64,000 nt of DNA from ENR-C20 sp942493145 (GCA_942493145.1 OW818679.1:2914001-2978000); one strand, 5' to 3'; positions 17,630 to 27,332 are shown, numbered from the stretch's first letter. Numbers and translations: made by a program. The notes: generated by a model not told the origin, from the letters alone.

Positions 17630-19051
17630 TTATGGTTTGGCGTCCAACATATCCTTATCATAAAGTTTTGCATCAGCCATCTGTAATTGTTCTTCTCTTG
17701 CAAGTACATCATCAATAGGTACCGTTTTAAATAATCCAGTCTTCATCTTGAGTTTTACCCAAAGGGTCGAATATATAACCAGTACGGCAGCCCATATGAT
17801 AGCCATCGTGTATATTCTGCTCCTCATCGCAGGATCAGGATGAATATTGACTATCATAATGACAGTACCTATGATTCCGATTATTTGAGGGATTCCTTTA
17901 CCGAAGCTCTTGAAGCTTCGTTCCCTGTTGGGATACTTTTTACGCAATATCAACAGGTCGATATGCGCGATTACATATGCTACCATCCAGAAAAGGCAGC
18001 CGGTCAGGATCAGGAATACTATGTCTGAAGCTGATGAAACACCTGTAAGCAATACGACAAAGAACAGTACGAAAAGGATGGTCAGACCCCATACAGGTGA
18101 ATTCCGTTTGTTTTTCTTTGCAAATATCTTGGGAAGCATGCCTTCCACAGCCATGCCCAAACACATTCTGGATATAGCGGAAAAAGTCGTGTTCAGCGTA
18201 CTGGCAGCAGCACACAGGCTAATCAGGCCCATCCACATTATACCGGCATTACCCAGGAGTATCTGCGCAAAATCAACGTGGGGCTGCGTGGAAGTCGTTA
18301 AGGTTTCCACCGGAACATATCTGTTTATTGCAAATGCCATGATGGTTTGTACTACAAATAAAATCACCAGACCTAAAATCATGGATAACGGCACATCTCT
18401 TTTGGGATTCTTTAAATCCTTTGTTAAAGGCGTTATAAACTCTGTACCTATAAATAGCCAGAAAGCCAATGGAGCAAGGGTCAATACTTCCCAACCCAGG
18501 GGGTTAAAGGCAGCTGATTCCTGCACAATTGGTGTTGCAGAAGTCAAACCAAATACGCCTATTATTCCGAATGCAAGCATTGAAATAACCAGGAATAATG
18601 TAACGATGATTTGTGTTATAGCGTATGATTCGACTCCCAAAATATTGATTATGTAAAGTATTACAACTGCTATGATGCTTATGACTACAGGTGGCACATT
18701 CGGCAAGAATGCAGCATTAACAACAAAACCAAGCAATGCAGCTTCTGCAGTTGCAGCAAAAATCTGGCAAATCAAATAGCCTCCCACAACGGCTATCATA
18801 CTTGGTAATGGTCCCATAGCCGCAAGAGTATAGTGCGAGATACTGCCTGTACCAGGAATAAGAGAGTTCAATTCAGCAAACGATAATGCCACGAAAATAT
18901 TCAGGATACAAACAATCGCCATCGGGATTATAAATCCCTTGCCTGAATATCCGACACCCTGAGCAAGTGTCATAAGTACGTTGGTTGCGACTATCAGACC
19001 GATACCTGCGCAAATGGCGCTTATCAATCCAATCTTGCCATTTTTAAACAT
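17630..19051 (-). CDS. APC-superfamily amino acid permease
   Basis: 473 residues from ATG 19051, four bases after a GGGGGG run; the frame extends to 19084 without a site. About twelve transmembrane helices are visible. The first helix contains GLISAICAGIGLIVATNV, close to the unwound-helix glycine motif typical of APC transporters, and FAELNSLIPGTGSISHYTLAAMGP follows the second helix as in the family. It imports or exchanges amino acids or polyamines at the cytoplasmic membrane. It sits between the AraC gene and the hydrogenase fusion, on the same strand as both, with its own terminator. The aminotransferase nearby makes a basic amino acid or polyamine substrate plausible, but that is inference. 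Confidence 0.88.
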   Translation of the reverse strand: MFKNGKIGLISAICAGIGLIVATNVLMTLAQGVGYSGKGFIIPMAIVCILNIFVALSFAELNSLIPGTGSISHYTLAAMGPLPSMIAVVGGYLICQIFAATAEAALLGFVVNAAFLPNVPPVVISIIAVVILYIINILGVESYAITQIIVTLFLVISMLAFGIIGVFGLTSATPIVQESAAFNPLGWEVLTLAPLAFWLFIGTEFITPLTKDLKNPKRDVPLSMILGLVILFVVQTIMAFAINRYVPVETLTTSTQPHVDFAQILLGNAGIMWMGLISLCAAASTLNTTFSAISRMCLGMAVEGMLPKIFAKKNKRNSPVWGLTILFVLFFVVLLTGVSSASDIVFLILTGCLFWMVAYVIAHIDLLILRKKYPNRERSFKSFGKGIPQIIGIIGTVIMIVNIHPDPAMRSRIYTMAIIWAAVLVIYSTLWVKLKMKTGLFKTVPIDDVLAREEQLQMADAKLYDKDMLDAKP

Positions 19052-19127
19052 ACTAGCCCCCCTTAAAATTTTTGATTGTAACATAGATTATAAAAATTCT
19101 GGCATTCAAAAACCTATCTATAAAAAA

Positions 19128-19171
19128 GTACGCCAAAGACCCAATTAAATTTACAAAAGTCTGCAGCGTAC
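19128..19171 (-). repeat. Imperfect inverted repeat upstream of the permease
   Basis: Arms at 19128-19140 and 19159-19171 match at 10 of 13 positions (GTACGC...AGAC against GTCT...GCGTAC) with an 18-base spacer. It sits about 77 bases before the permease start, where an operator would be expected. Confidence 0.4.
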
Positions 19172-19300
19172 ATTGATGCATGTTTGGAGCCCAATATGTT
19201 TTGATTTATTATAAAACAAGCCATACTATTTTTATTGTAAAAATCGGAACACTTCGCCTTCATCGATAACTGAGTTTACCTGGATTTATATACGTCGAAT

Positions 19301-19332
19301 GAAAACAGCGGATAATCTTAACGATTACCCGC
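19301..19332 (-). terminator. Intrinsic terminator of the AraC-family gene
   Basis: On the minus strand GCGGGTAATC and GATTATCCGC pair with one mismatch around a 5-base loop and are followed by TGTTTTC. It is 26 bases past the AraC stop. Confidence 0.7.
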
Positions 19333-19357
19333 CCGTGAAATAAATCCATATTATGCT

Positions 19358-20191
19358 TTAAGAGTGCTTCAGAATAATTGCCGGTTTATAATCACTTCTT
19401 TTCTGAATGATCTGGCTGGGTGTAAAAAGGCAGAATTCCTTGAATTCATGTAAAAAATGTGAATGGTCGTAGTAACCAAGGTCAAAAACGATCTGTGATA
19501 TATCCGGTTCAGAGTTTTTAAAGATACTATCCAGTGATTTCTGGAATCTTGCAATCCTGCTGAAAAGCTTGGGACTGATACCGACATAATCAACAAATAC
19601 CTTTTGGATATATCTTGCCGTATACCCTGTTTCAGTCGCCAGGTCTTCTATCTTAATCTGCCCCGAACTTTCAACGATCCTTCTCATCAGGAAATTTAAA
19701 AGACGCGGCAGTTTTTTCGACTGTGGTATGTAATTCAAGAAATTATTTACAAAACAGTCTATTCTTTTTTCAAATGTACTCGCGGAAGCAATTGTTTCTA
19801 CCAGCTTTGAATTATCCTTCATAATGTCGGTCAATTGGATTTCTTTTCCCACAAAGTCATGGGCAGAGCAATGGAAAAGGTTTGATGAGTTTCCAGGGAA
19901 AAGCCTTATCCCAAAATATTCGGTCCCTGGTTGACAGTAGCTTTTTTGAGCCTTTACCACAGTACCGCATATCTTGGCTTGAGGGTTCGATTTGTCGCAT
20001 TCAAATATCAAATCGATACATCCGTCAGGAACTGCAAACAGCTGATCCGCTTTCCTGCTTTCAACCTTAAACTGATAAAAAAGGGCAACGGTATCCGATG
20101 CCACTCTTGTGTCCTGTTGTTCGAGATATAAATCATCCATTTTCTCAAAAAAAGGTTGATGCGGATGAAAAATCTTTATGGTATCTGTCAT
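19358..20191 (-). CDS. AraC-family transcriptional regulator
   Basis: 277 residues. The N-terminal half (to about 150) resembles the DUF6597-type sensor region, with PDGCIDLIFEC and GIRLFPG. The C-terminal double helix-turn-helix has IEDLATETGYTARYIQKVF and ISQIVFDLGYYDHSHFLHEFKEF, the AraC signature. GGTGAG precedes the ATG. It is divergent from the aldehyde oxidoreductase gene, and the 324 bases between them contain a four-copy direct-repeat array. AraC proteins commonly bind direct repeats, so control of the aldehyde oxidoreductase gene is a reasonable inference. The permease gene downstream is a second candidate target. Confidence 0.9.
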   Translation of the reverse strand: MTDTIKIFHPHQPFFEKMDDLYLEQQDTRVASDTVALFYQFKVESRKADQLFAVPDGCIDLIFECDKSNPQAKICGTVVKAQKSYCQPGTEYFGIRLFPGNSSNLFHCSAHDFVGKEIQLTDIMKDNSKLVETIASASTFEKRIDCFVNNFLNYIPQSKKLPRLLNFLMRRIVESSGQIKIEDLATETGYTARYIQKVFVDYVGISPKLFSRIARFQKSLDSIFKNSEPDISQIVFDLGYYDHSHFLHEFKEFCLFTPSQIIQKRSDYKPAIILKHS

Positions 20192-20515
20192 ATGCTCACC
20201 TACCTTAGCTAATATTATTAATTATTTATCGGTAGTTGACGTATCTATAGTTGTTATTATTTATATATCAGCAATTGAAGTATTTATGATATATCAGTAA
20301 TTGAAGTATTTATGGTTGTTATTCATTATATATCAGTAGTTGACGTAATATCAATATGCCTGATGAACGTTTTTTACTGTCCGTGATGGTCATGTTCCGA
20401 ATTTTACAATTCAGGAATGCCTCTTCTATTATAAATTGTACATATATGGCCATAACCAAAGCGCCAGGACAGTCAAATGATATAATTAAAATAGAATGAA
20501 AGTGGGGTATGTGAT
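20192..20515. other. 324-base divergent region between the araC-type gene and aor
   Basis: A repeat array fills 20227-20356. The remainder, 20357-20515, has a TATAAT near 20481-20486 as a possible -10 for the oxidoreductase, but no good -35. Confidence 0.5.
20227..20356. repeat. Four-copy direct repeat array (candidate regulator binding sites)
   Basis: Copies begin at 20227, 20266, 20292 and 20331, each starting TATC and containing TAGTTGACGTA or CAATTGAAGTA-like cores. Spacing is 39, 26 and 39 bases, so the array is a two-fold tandem repeat of a 65-base unit (20227-20291 and 20292-20356), each unit carrying two cores. The long gaps share GTTGTTATT. The spacing and AT-rich, diverged copies suit a protein-binding array. 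Confidence 0.65.
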
Positions 20516-22381
20516 TTGAACAGTTATATGGGAAAGCTCCTGTTTGTCGAATTGGACACAGGAAAAATCGAAATCAGACCTTTGGATGAAAAGCTCGCCC
20601 GTGATTTTCTCGGAGGTTACGGGATTGGAGCCAGGATCCTTTATGATGAGATGCCGGCAAACACAGCCCCCTTTGCTCCTGAGAGCATGCTGGGCTTTGT
20701 AAGCGGCGCACTCAACGGAACCGGTGCCCTGATGGCGGGCCGATATGCCGTAGTCAGCAAATCTCCTGCCACAGGAGGATTTAATGATGCCAATTCAGGG
20801 GGATCCTTCGGGCCCATGCTCCGCAAATCCGGATTTGATGGAGTTTTTGTAAAAGGCATCGCACCCAGTCCGGTCTATATCCTTATCGATGACGGTAATG
20901 TGGAAATCTGCGATGCATCCGATCTTTGGGGCATGACGACAGTAGCTGCTGAAGAAGCCATAAAAGAAAAATTGGGTAACAAAAAATTCAATGCCGCACT
21001 GGTCGCACCCGGCGGAGAACGTATGCAGTGGTGCGCCGGTATTATGAACGAATCCCACCGTATCGCCGGCAGGGGAGGCAGCGGAGCGGTTATGGGCTCG
21101 AAAAACTTAAAGGCACTGGTCGTTTGCGGCACACAGTCTGTAGCGGTTGCCAACAAGGAAGAAATGGTTTCCATCAATAAAGCAATAATGGAATGGGAGA
21201 AAAATGGGCCTGTCAAGCCATTCGTAGAAGCCTTCTCCAACTACGGAACCACCTGCCTATATGAAAACGGCGTGCTTCTCGGGGATGCCCTTGTTAAAAA
21301 CGGACTGGGCGCAGGTACTGTAGATATGACTCCTGAAACCATCGCACCGCTCACTGGCAATGAGATGGATAAGCGTTTCCGCCGCAAGAAATTTACCTGT
21401 TCGGCCTGCCCCATAGGCTGCGGCTCTATCTATCAGGTAAAGGATGGCGACGTGAATATCGAGGAAACCGGCCGTCCTGAATACGAAACCCTTGGAAGCT
21501 TCGGAAGCCAGATGCTGAACAGTGACGCTGTCCTTGTAAACAAGTGCAACTATCTTTGCAATGAATACGGGCTGGACACCATATCGATTGGTGCAACCAT
21601 TGCCTGGGCCATGGATTGCTATACATCGGGGATCCTTTCCAAAGACGAATTGGATGGAATTGATCTTACCTGGGGCAATGCAGAGGCTATTGCTGCAATG
21701 ACAGAGAAGGTTTGCAAGGGTGAAGGTGTCGGTAAAATCCTTGGCAATGGTTCCGTTTACGCGGCCAATCACTTCGGACGCGGCCATGAGTGCCTAGTTG
21801 TGGCCGGTAATATAGAGATTCCCCAGCATGACTCACGATACGGTCCAAGCCTGGCTCGCACCTACAAATATGACCCTACTCCCGGCCGTCATGTAAAAGG
21901 CGGGATGGGCGCCACCGTCGGTAACCAGCCGCCGGAAGTGAAGTTCAACTACGATGGACTTGCAGAACCGGACTTCATGGGTACAGTTCATGAAGAAATT
22001 CTCAACGCCGGCGGTTACTGCGAGTTCTCAAATTTCGGTCTTGCACCCAATTCCCATATCGGCCTTATCAATGCAGCAACCGGCTTCAACTACACCGAAG
22101 AGGACCGGATAAACCTGGGCAGGCGCATTTTCACCATACGTCAGGCGTTCAATCTGCGCGAAGGTCTCCGCAGAAAGGATGCCACAATTTCAGACCGCAT
22201 CATCGGTATCCCTCCCCTTAAGGAAGGTCCGCTTGCCGGAGTCACTGTAGATGTCGAACGCATGGCTGACAACTTCTTTAACCGCATGGGTTACGAACAG
22301 GATGGCGTACCTAAGAAAGAGACACTGGAGATGATTGGTGGATTGGAAAATGTCATCAGGGACCTATACCCGGAAAAGTAA
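20516..22381 (+). CDS. aor: Tungsten-type aldehyde:ferredoxin oxidoreductase
   Basis: 621 residues from TTG 20516, which keeps the family's usual N-terminus (NSYMGKLLFVELDTGKI); GGGG lies about nine bases upstream. It oxidises aldehydes to acids, or reduces acids with low-potential ferredoxin, using a tungsten bis-pterin. The [4Fe-4S] ligands are C295, C298, C302 and C502; the 3-4-200 spacing closely matches C288, C291, C295, C494 of the Pyrococcus enzyme (numbers recalled). Pterin-domain segments such as GRYAVVSKSPATGGFNDANSGG are intact. The adjacent minus-strand operon supplies tungstate uptake, MoeA proteins and two redox proteins. Molybdenum instead of tungsten is possible but less likely. 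Confidence 0.95.
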   Translation: MNSYMGKLLFVELDTGKIEIRPLDEKLARDFLGGYGIGARILYDEMPANTAPFAPESMLGFVSGALNGTGALMAGRYAVVSKSPATGGFNDANSGGSFGPMLRKSGFDGVFVKGIAPSPVYILIDDGNVEICDASDLWGMTTVAAEEAIKEKLGNKKFNAALVAPGGERMQWCAGIMNESHRIAGRGGSGAVMGSKNLKALVVCGTQSVAVANKEEMVSINKAIMEWEKNGPVKPFVEAFSNYGTTCLYENGVLLGDALVKNGLGAGTVDMTPETIAPLTGNEMDKRFRRKKFTCSACPIGCGSIYQVKDGDVNIEETGRPEYETLGSFGSQMLNSDAVLVNKCNYLCNEYGLDTISIGATIAWAMDCYTSGILSKDELDGIDLTWGNAEAIAAMTEKVCKGEGVGKILGNGSVYAANHFGRGHECLVVAGNIEIPQHDSRYGPSLARTYKYDPTPGRHVKGGMGATVGNQPPEVKFNYDGLAEPDFMGTVHEEILNAGGYCEFSNFGLAPNSHIGLINAATGFNYTEEDRINLGRRIFTIRQAFNLREGLRRKDATISDRIIGIPPLKEGPLAGVTVDVERMADNFFNRMGYEQDGVPKKETLEMIGGLENVIRDLYPEK

Positions 22382-22396
22382 CAGAAAAATCGATGG

Positions 22397-23776
22397 TCAT
22401 TTTAACAGCTTCAGCTCACGTGTTGAGACAAAATCAGCATCTGTACCGCCTGCATTCCTAATGACGACTTGCCCTCGTTCCGCAAAGGGAGGTACAGATG
22501 CATTTTTTATTTCCTTCATAATATCTGAAATTCTATCTTTGGGCACGGGGGATACACTGCGCACCGGAAGTCTGCTGTACGGATTGCCCTCAACTGCAAC
22601 CGTGGCAGTTATATAACGCATTGGGCAGGTAAGCTCGGAACGTGCATACTCGACTCCTCTTTCGCAGTCCGCCCCTGTTATGGATTCTCCATTCACCTTA
22701 AGAATGCAGCCTTGGGGACAAATGGTGCAGACAAGCTCATTTTCATTGAGTTTATTCGATCTAGGGGCAGTACACAATCCGTTGCCTGGCAGGGTACCGG
22801 AGACGCGGCCCTTCACAAACGCCGCTGCATTCATGCCTGTTTTCTCCGCCTCACATGACACTTCATCAACCAGATCATGGACAAACAGGGCATTCCCGCA
22901 GACAAACAACCATGGAAGGACAGTCTGCATTTGTCCGTTCACATAAATGTCACCATTAACCTGCTTTATACCAAGGCCGTCGAGCAGCTCCGTTTCGGGG
23001 ATCAGACCAACCGATGTAACCAGGGTATCACAATTTATATGGAATCGTTTATCAAAAATTGGACTTAATTTCTCATCTACAGGGCAAACCGCAACACTCA
23101 TTATCCTCTCATCACCAAAAACCTCCGTGACTGTATGGCCGGTCAAAAGTGGGATTCCGAAATCATCAAGGCATTGCACCCTGTTTCGTAAAAGGCCCGA
23201 GCAGAAGGGATACTGCTCAATCACACCCAGCACCGACTTACCCTGCAGCAGCAGCCTTCGGGCCATAATAAGCCCGATATCTCCTGAACCGAGAATCAAA
23301 ACCCGGTTACCGATATCATAACCTTTCAGGTTGATCATCTGCTGAACGGCTCCCGCTGTGAAAACTCCAGCCGGGCGGGTCCCCGCTACGGGCAGCATGC
23401 CGATGGGACGCTCGCGGCAGCCTGTTGCAAGAATCACAGCCTGGGTGCTGCAACTTACCACACCCTCTTCGGCAGAAGCTATGATAACTTTCCTGTCATT
23501 CCCGATATGCAGCACAGTCGCATCGGTCAGGATATCGATCCGGGCTTCAAGAGCGAAGGAAATCATACGATCGGCATATTCCGGCCCGGTCAGCTCCTCA
23601 CCAAACCTCTTAAGTCCAAAACCCATATGGATACATTGATAAAGCACACCGCCAAGATCCGGCATTCGCTCCACAATCAATATTCCATTCAAGCCCGCTT
23701 CCTTTGCCCCAAGCGCCGCGGCAAGCCCAGCGGGGCCACCCCCTATGACAATCAGCTCATAGCTTTCTTTTAGCAT
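22397..23776 (-). CDS. FAD/NAD oxidoreductase fused to a DUF1667 Cys-rich domain
   Basis: 459 residues. Residues 1-340 form a two-dinucleotide-domain oxidoreductase with GGGPAG (12-17), ATGCRERP and a second GSGDIG Rossmann motif. Residues from about 350 match DUF1667: VCTICPQGC, then CERGVEYA and LTCPMR. In many anaerobes these are separate genes in a row after a glycerol-3-phosphate-dehydrogenase-like gene; here they are one protein. It is the last gene of the seven-gene tup/moeA operon, 27 bases after the DAO/BFD gene, and convergent with aor. The substrate is uncertain; passing electrons between NAD(P)H and the partner flavoprotein is the likely role. Confidence 0.88.
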   Translation of the reverse strand: MLKESYELIVIGGGPAGLAAALGAKEAGLNGILIVERMPDLGGVLYQCIHMGFGLKRFGEELTGPEYADRMISFALEARIDILTDATVLHIGNDRKVIIASAEEGVVSCSTQAVILATGCRERPIGMLPVAGTRPAGVFTAGAVQQMINLKGYDIGNRVLILGSGDIGLIMARRLLLQGKSVLGVIEQYPFCSGLLRNRVQCLDDFGIPLLTGHTVTEVFGDERIMSVAVCPVDEKLSPIFDKRFHINCDTLVTSVGLIPETELLDGLGIKQVNGDIYVNGQMQTVLPWLFVCGNALFVHDLVDEVSCEAEKTGMNAAAFVKGRVSGTLPGNGLCTAPRSNKLNENELVCTICPQGCILKVNGESITGADCERGVEYARSELTCPMRYITATVAVEGNPYSRLPVRSVSPVPKDRISDIMKEIKNASVPPFAERGQVVIRNAGGTDADFVSTRELKLLK

Positions 23777-23803
23777 AACGTCCTCTTCGTCCCTATATGT
23801 CTT

Positions 23804-25294
23804 CTATCCAATAACATAAGAATTCGGTTTATCTTTCCTGATATTGCTAATATCGATCTTCAGCTCACGTGACAGTATTTCCATTATTCTCTCTGTGCAA
23901 AAGCTGCCCTGGCATCGTCCGAGACAGGTCCCAGCCCTTCGCTTGACTCCGTCTATTGTTTTTGCTCCGACTTTCATGTGTATGGCTTCAACCACTTCCG
24001 CCTCGGTGACCTGGCCACAGCGACAGACAATTCTCCCGTAGGCCTTGTTTTGAGACGCCAGCAACTTTTGCTCATCTATAGAGAGTTTTGCAAAACGTAT
24101 ACGTTTTCTGACAGTGGGATTAAAACCGGGATTGTGTGAGACTTCTCCCAAACGTGAGATGATAAGTCCGACTGTGTATTTCCCAATTTCGTCCGAGCAG
24201 GTGAGTCCCGGTGTCTTGATACCCACTAGGTTTATTAGCCCAGGCATATTATCCGGCTCACCTATGATAAAATTATTGATACTTCTGTCTGAAATCATTA
24301 TCTCGCCCGTTTGTGGGTCAGTCTCAACCCAGAATGGATTGGGGCGGAGGGTGCCAAAGGAACGGATCACGCTTTCAAGCGGAAGTGATGGCATCAACGC
24401 CTTCGCATTCTTACTGAGGTAATCCAGCCCCTCGTTTGTTGTAGCGAAGGTCTCTCCATCTTCTCCCTTAAGCTCTGATTCCGAGGCACCTATAAGGATT
24501 TTGCCGTCTGTAGTCGGTACAATATCTATCCCCTTGCTTTTGTCCTCGTTTTCCTGAAAAATCACATGACGCACCGGGCATACAGCTTCTGCCCTGGTAT
24601 CGAGAACCAGGTATTCTCCGCGGGTGGGTACTATGCGAAAACAGGGTGCTGCCACAAGCTCGCTGACTTTATGGGTTGAAAGCCCTGTACAGTTCACAAC
24701 GACTTTTGCTGTAAAAATGCTCTCACCAGCAGAAACAAGATAACCAGCCTTTGCCTTTTTTATCGCAGTGACCGTATGCCCGAGAAATAGACTCACACCA
24801 TTTTCCACTGCGTTTTCCGCCGCGGCGATTCCAAGTGCCCATGGATTAACCGTACCTGTATCAGGAGCGTAAAGCGCAGCGATTATATCAGGGGAAAGTC
24901 CTGGTTCCATGGCAAGGGCTTCCTCACGGCTTATTAGCTTCAAGTCGCGGACGCCGTTCATCCCCCCCTGCTCCAGCTTTTTTTGCAGCCTTCTCAAACT
25001 CTCTTCACCATAAGCCACCATTAGCGATCCACAGCGGTCGAAATCCACGTCAAGCTCTTCGCACAATTTTCCAAACTCTTTGTTTGCCTTGAGGCACAAC
25101 TCTGTTTTGAGGGTTCCCGGCTTGGTATCGTAACCGGTGTAAACTACCGCGGTGTTGGCACGGCTCATTTCCATACATACATCCGGATTACGCTCAAGAA
25201 GCGCCACTTTAAGATTATATCTCATTAGATTACGCGCTGTAAAACAACCCAGGACTCCGGCTCCGATTACTACAACATCATATGAATAATCCAT
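23804..25294 (-). CDS. FAD-dependent oxidoreductase with C-terminal BFD [2Fe-2S] domain (GlpA-like)
   Basis: 496 residues. The N-terminal DAO domain has GAGVLG (11-16) and ends near 400. The C-terminal BFD-like domain carries four cysteines in CRCGQVTEAEV and GRCQGSFC. This is the glycerol-3-phosphate-dehydrogenase-like family of anaerobes, often encoded beside an FAD/NAD oxidoreductase and DUF1667, exactly as here. True substrates of many members are unknown. No glycerol kinase or facilitator gene is present, and the operon instead carries tungstate uptake and cofactor genes. A role in draining electrons from the tungsten enzyme is an inference. Confidence 0.87.
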   Translation of the reverse strand: MDYSYDVVVIGAGVLGCFTARNLMRYNLKVALLERNPDVCMEMSRANTAVVYTGYDTKPGTLKTELCLKANKEFGKLCEELDVDFDRCGSLMVAYGEESLRRLQKKLEQGGMNGVRDLKLISREEALAMEPGLSPDIIAALYAPDTGTVNPWALGIAAAENAVENGVSLFLGHTVTAIKKAKAGYLVSAGESIFTAKVVVNCTGLSTHKVSELVAAPCFRIVPTRGEYLVLDTRAEAVCPVRHVIFQENEDKSKGIDIVPTTDGKILIGASESELKGEDGETFATTNEGLDYLSKNAKALMPSLPLESVIRSFGTLRPNPFWVETDPQTGEIMISDRSINNFIIGEPDNMPGLINLVGIKTPGLTCSDEIGKYTVGLIISRLGEVSHNPGFNPTVRKRIRFAKLSIDEQKLLASQNKAYGRIVCRCGQVTEAEVVEAIHMKVGAKTIDGVKRRAGTCLGRCQGSFCTERIMEILSRELKIDISNIRKDKPNSYVIG

Positions 25295-25352
25295 TTCATT
25301 ACCTGACCGTTTCTTGTATGCTCTTCTTACTAAACGACGGTATAGCTATCTG

Positions 25353-27263
25353 CTAACATATACTGATGATTTCTCCGATACGTGGGTATGAATAACCGCC
25401 CATTTCGTCAAGACGCCTTTTGAATTCATCACTCCTCAACGTCTCCAAAAAGGCTTCCATATATGGAAGCTTCAGATATTCCTTCGGTAATGCAAAATCG
25501 TATTCTTCCGGGCCTATCTCCACAAAGTCAAGTCCCATCGCTTTTGCAGCCGAATAAATACCCATTCCGGTATCGACATTTCCGTTCTTCACCTCCGCGG
25601 CTACCGCCATATGGGTAGCTGCTTCATGATCGTAGCCGATAATCTGCTCCGGAGAAATATTCGCGAGCTTAAGCCTGTAGTCAAACAGCACCCGGGTTCC
25701 TGCCCCTCGCTGGCGGTTTACATATCGTTTACCCGGCAAATCCTCAACTGTCTTAATGCCCATGGGATTCCCCGGCTTTACAAGAAAGCCCTGAATACGG
25801 CTTACGCCCTTGATCAGCACCATTTCCCTGTCGGGGAAAAGACGTTTTATATAAGAAACATTATATTCGCCTGTGTTTTCATCCAAAAGATGCGTTGGAG
25901 CCAGGTGTGCCTCACCACGTTTCATTGCCATAAGGCCGCCCATACTGCCCACATGTGTACTGCTCAGGTGCATACCCTTGAATCGGTTTGGTATCATATC
26001 GGCTAAAACATCAAGAATCAGATCATGGCTGCCGATGGCCACCACGGTGTTATCAATCTCCGAAAGAGGGCGGTAAAGACTGATCTTCACCTGTTCCCCC
26101 GCTTCTACGCCTTCACTGTTCTGAGGAATAATACAAAAGCCGTCGGCCCGTACCAGGGACATGGCAGCTCCTGCGCCTCTTGCCAGCGGGGATGCAACCA
26201 GCTTGTCACCCACCCGTCCAACCTTTACACGTATATATTCACGGTGCTTCAGAGAGGAAACAAGGCGTCTGGAAATCACCGCGGACACCTCCTCCGGTGT
26301 TTGTACGCAAGCACCCGTAAATAATTGCAGTATAGGTGTAACAAAGTTTTCAAAAGCTATATAGGCTGAAACGGGATATCCGGGAAGGCCGATGACCGGC
26401 TTGCCCGATACGATGGCCAGGATGACAGGTTTTCCGGGTTTGATGGCAACCCCGTGAATGAGGACCTCACCCATTTCCCGCAGTATGTGTACCGTAAAGT
26501 CTTCCGTGCCCGCAGAAGACCCGGCGTTGACGATCACCATGTCGTGCTCTTCTACAGCGGCTGCCAGGGTGCTTCTCAGCAGATCACGATCATCTGCAAC
26601 AATACCCAGGCGATGGGCACTGCAGCCCTTTTCCTTCACCATTGCTTCGAACATCCGGCTGTTGCTCTCAATAATATCGCCCTCACCTGGTTCCACACCG
26701 GGTTCGATTATTTCACTACCCGTAGGTATGATTGCGACGCGCGGCTTATGCGTAACAGAAATTTCTGTAATACCACCTGAAAGGAGTACACCGATGTCTA
26801 CAGGACGAATTTTACTAAAGCTTGGAAGTATCATTTCTCCCGCCACTATATCCTCGCCTACCGGACGTATATGCTGCCATGGTGCGGTGGATTCAATTAT
26901 TTCCACTTCATCCTCTCCAGCTTCGATTACGTATTCCGCCATGATCACCGCATCGTATGGGGATTTAATCGGATCGCCCGTATCAACCACTATAAAATCC
27001 TTTCCCCTTTTCATACGCAGAGGGGCCGACTCACTTGCTGATGAAGTTTTACCCGCAACCACAGCGATACCGTCCATCGCCGACGAATTATAGAGAGGAG
27101 AACAAAGGCGCGCAAAAACAGGGCTCGCGGTTATCCTGCCCAGCGAGTCTATTACTGGGATATCTTCAGCCTTTATTGATATGACTTCGTTTAAAGCCGC
27201 AGTATATTTCCCTATTGCCTCGTCAATTGGTGTATTACTTAAATACAGGTTTCTCTTGCCCAT
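25353..27263 (-). CDS. MoeA with C-terminal PBP-like domain (molybdenum/tungsten insertion)
   Basis: 636 residues from ATG 27263, six bases after GGAG; the longer frame to 27287 is poorly supported. Residues 1-400 are a full MoeA (molybdopterin molybdotransferase), with the motif IKPGKP...GLPGYPVSAY. Residues 420-636 are a periplasmic-binding-protein-like domain, with LILDVLADMIP, HVGSMGGLMAMKRGEAHLAP and NRQRGAGTRVLFDY. MoeA-PBP fusions are known in archaea and anaerobes; the extra domain may bind the oxyanion or adenylylated cofactor. A second, single-domain MoeA lies upstream in the same operon, so the two may serve different metals or enzymes. Confidence 0.93.
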   Translation of the reverse strand: MGKRNLYLSNTPIDEAIGKYTAALNEVISIKAEDIPVIDSLGRITASPVFARLCSPLYNSSAMDGIAVVAGKTSSASESAPLRMKRGKDFIVVDTGDPIKSPYDAVIMAEYVIEAGEDEVEIIESTAPWQHIRPVGEDIVAGEMILPSFSKIRPVDIGVLLSGGITEISVTHKPRVAIIPTGSEIIEPGVEPGEGDIIESNSRMFEAMVKEKGCSAHRLGIVADDRDLLRSTLAAAVEEHDMVIVNAGSSAGTEDFTVHILREMGEVLIHGVAIKPGKPVILAIVSGKPVIGLPGYPVSAYIAFENFVTPILQLFTGACVQTPEEVSAVISRRLVSSLKHREYIRVKVGRVGDKLVASPLARGAGAAMSLVRADGFCIIPQNSEGVEAGEQVKISLYRPLSEIDNTVVAIGSHDLILDVLADMIPNRFKGMHLSSTHVGSMGGLMAMKRGEAHLAPTHLLDENTGEYNVSYIKRLFPDREMVLIKGVSRIQGFLVKPGNPMGIKTVEDLPGKRYVNRQRGAGTRVLFDYRLKLANISPEQIIGYDHEAATHMAVAAEVKNGNVDTGMGIYSAAKAMGLDFVEIGPEEYDFALPKEYLKLPYMEAFLETLRSDEFKRRLDEMGGYSYPRIGEIISIC

Positions 27264-27332
27264 AAAAAACTCCATTCCACCGCACATTCCGATATATTAA
27301 TTCATAAGGCGGTTTTTTAGTTATCAGGCAGC

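Larger units (their letters stand above)
19052..19357. other. 306-base gap upstream of the permease
   Basis: It holds the AraC-gene terminator (19301-19332) and an imperfect inverted repeat at 19128-19171. A TATAAT on the minus strand lies close upstream of the permease start, without a convincing -35. The middle part shows nothing I recognise. Confidence 0.5.

Noticed and set aside
20227..20356. A CRISPR-like array.
   Set aside because: Copies are diverged, the spacing is 26 or 39 bases start to start, there are no unique spacers of normal length, and no cas genes are near.
23804..25294. Calling the DAO/BFD protein glycerol-3-phosphate dehydrogenase GlpA outright.
   Set aside because: The family resemblance is real, but no glycerol genes are present and the operon is about tungsten; substrate assignment would be overreach.
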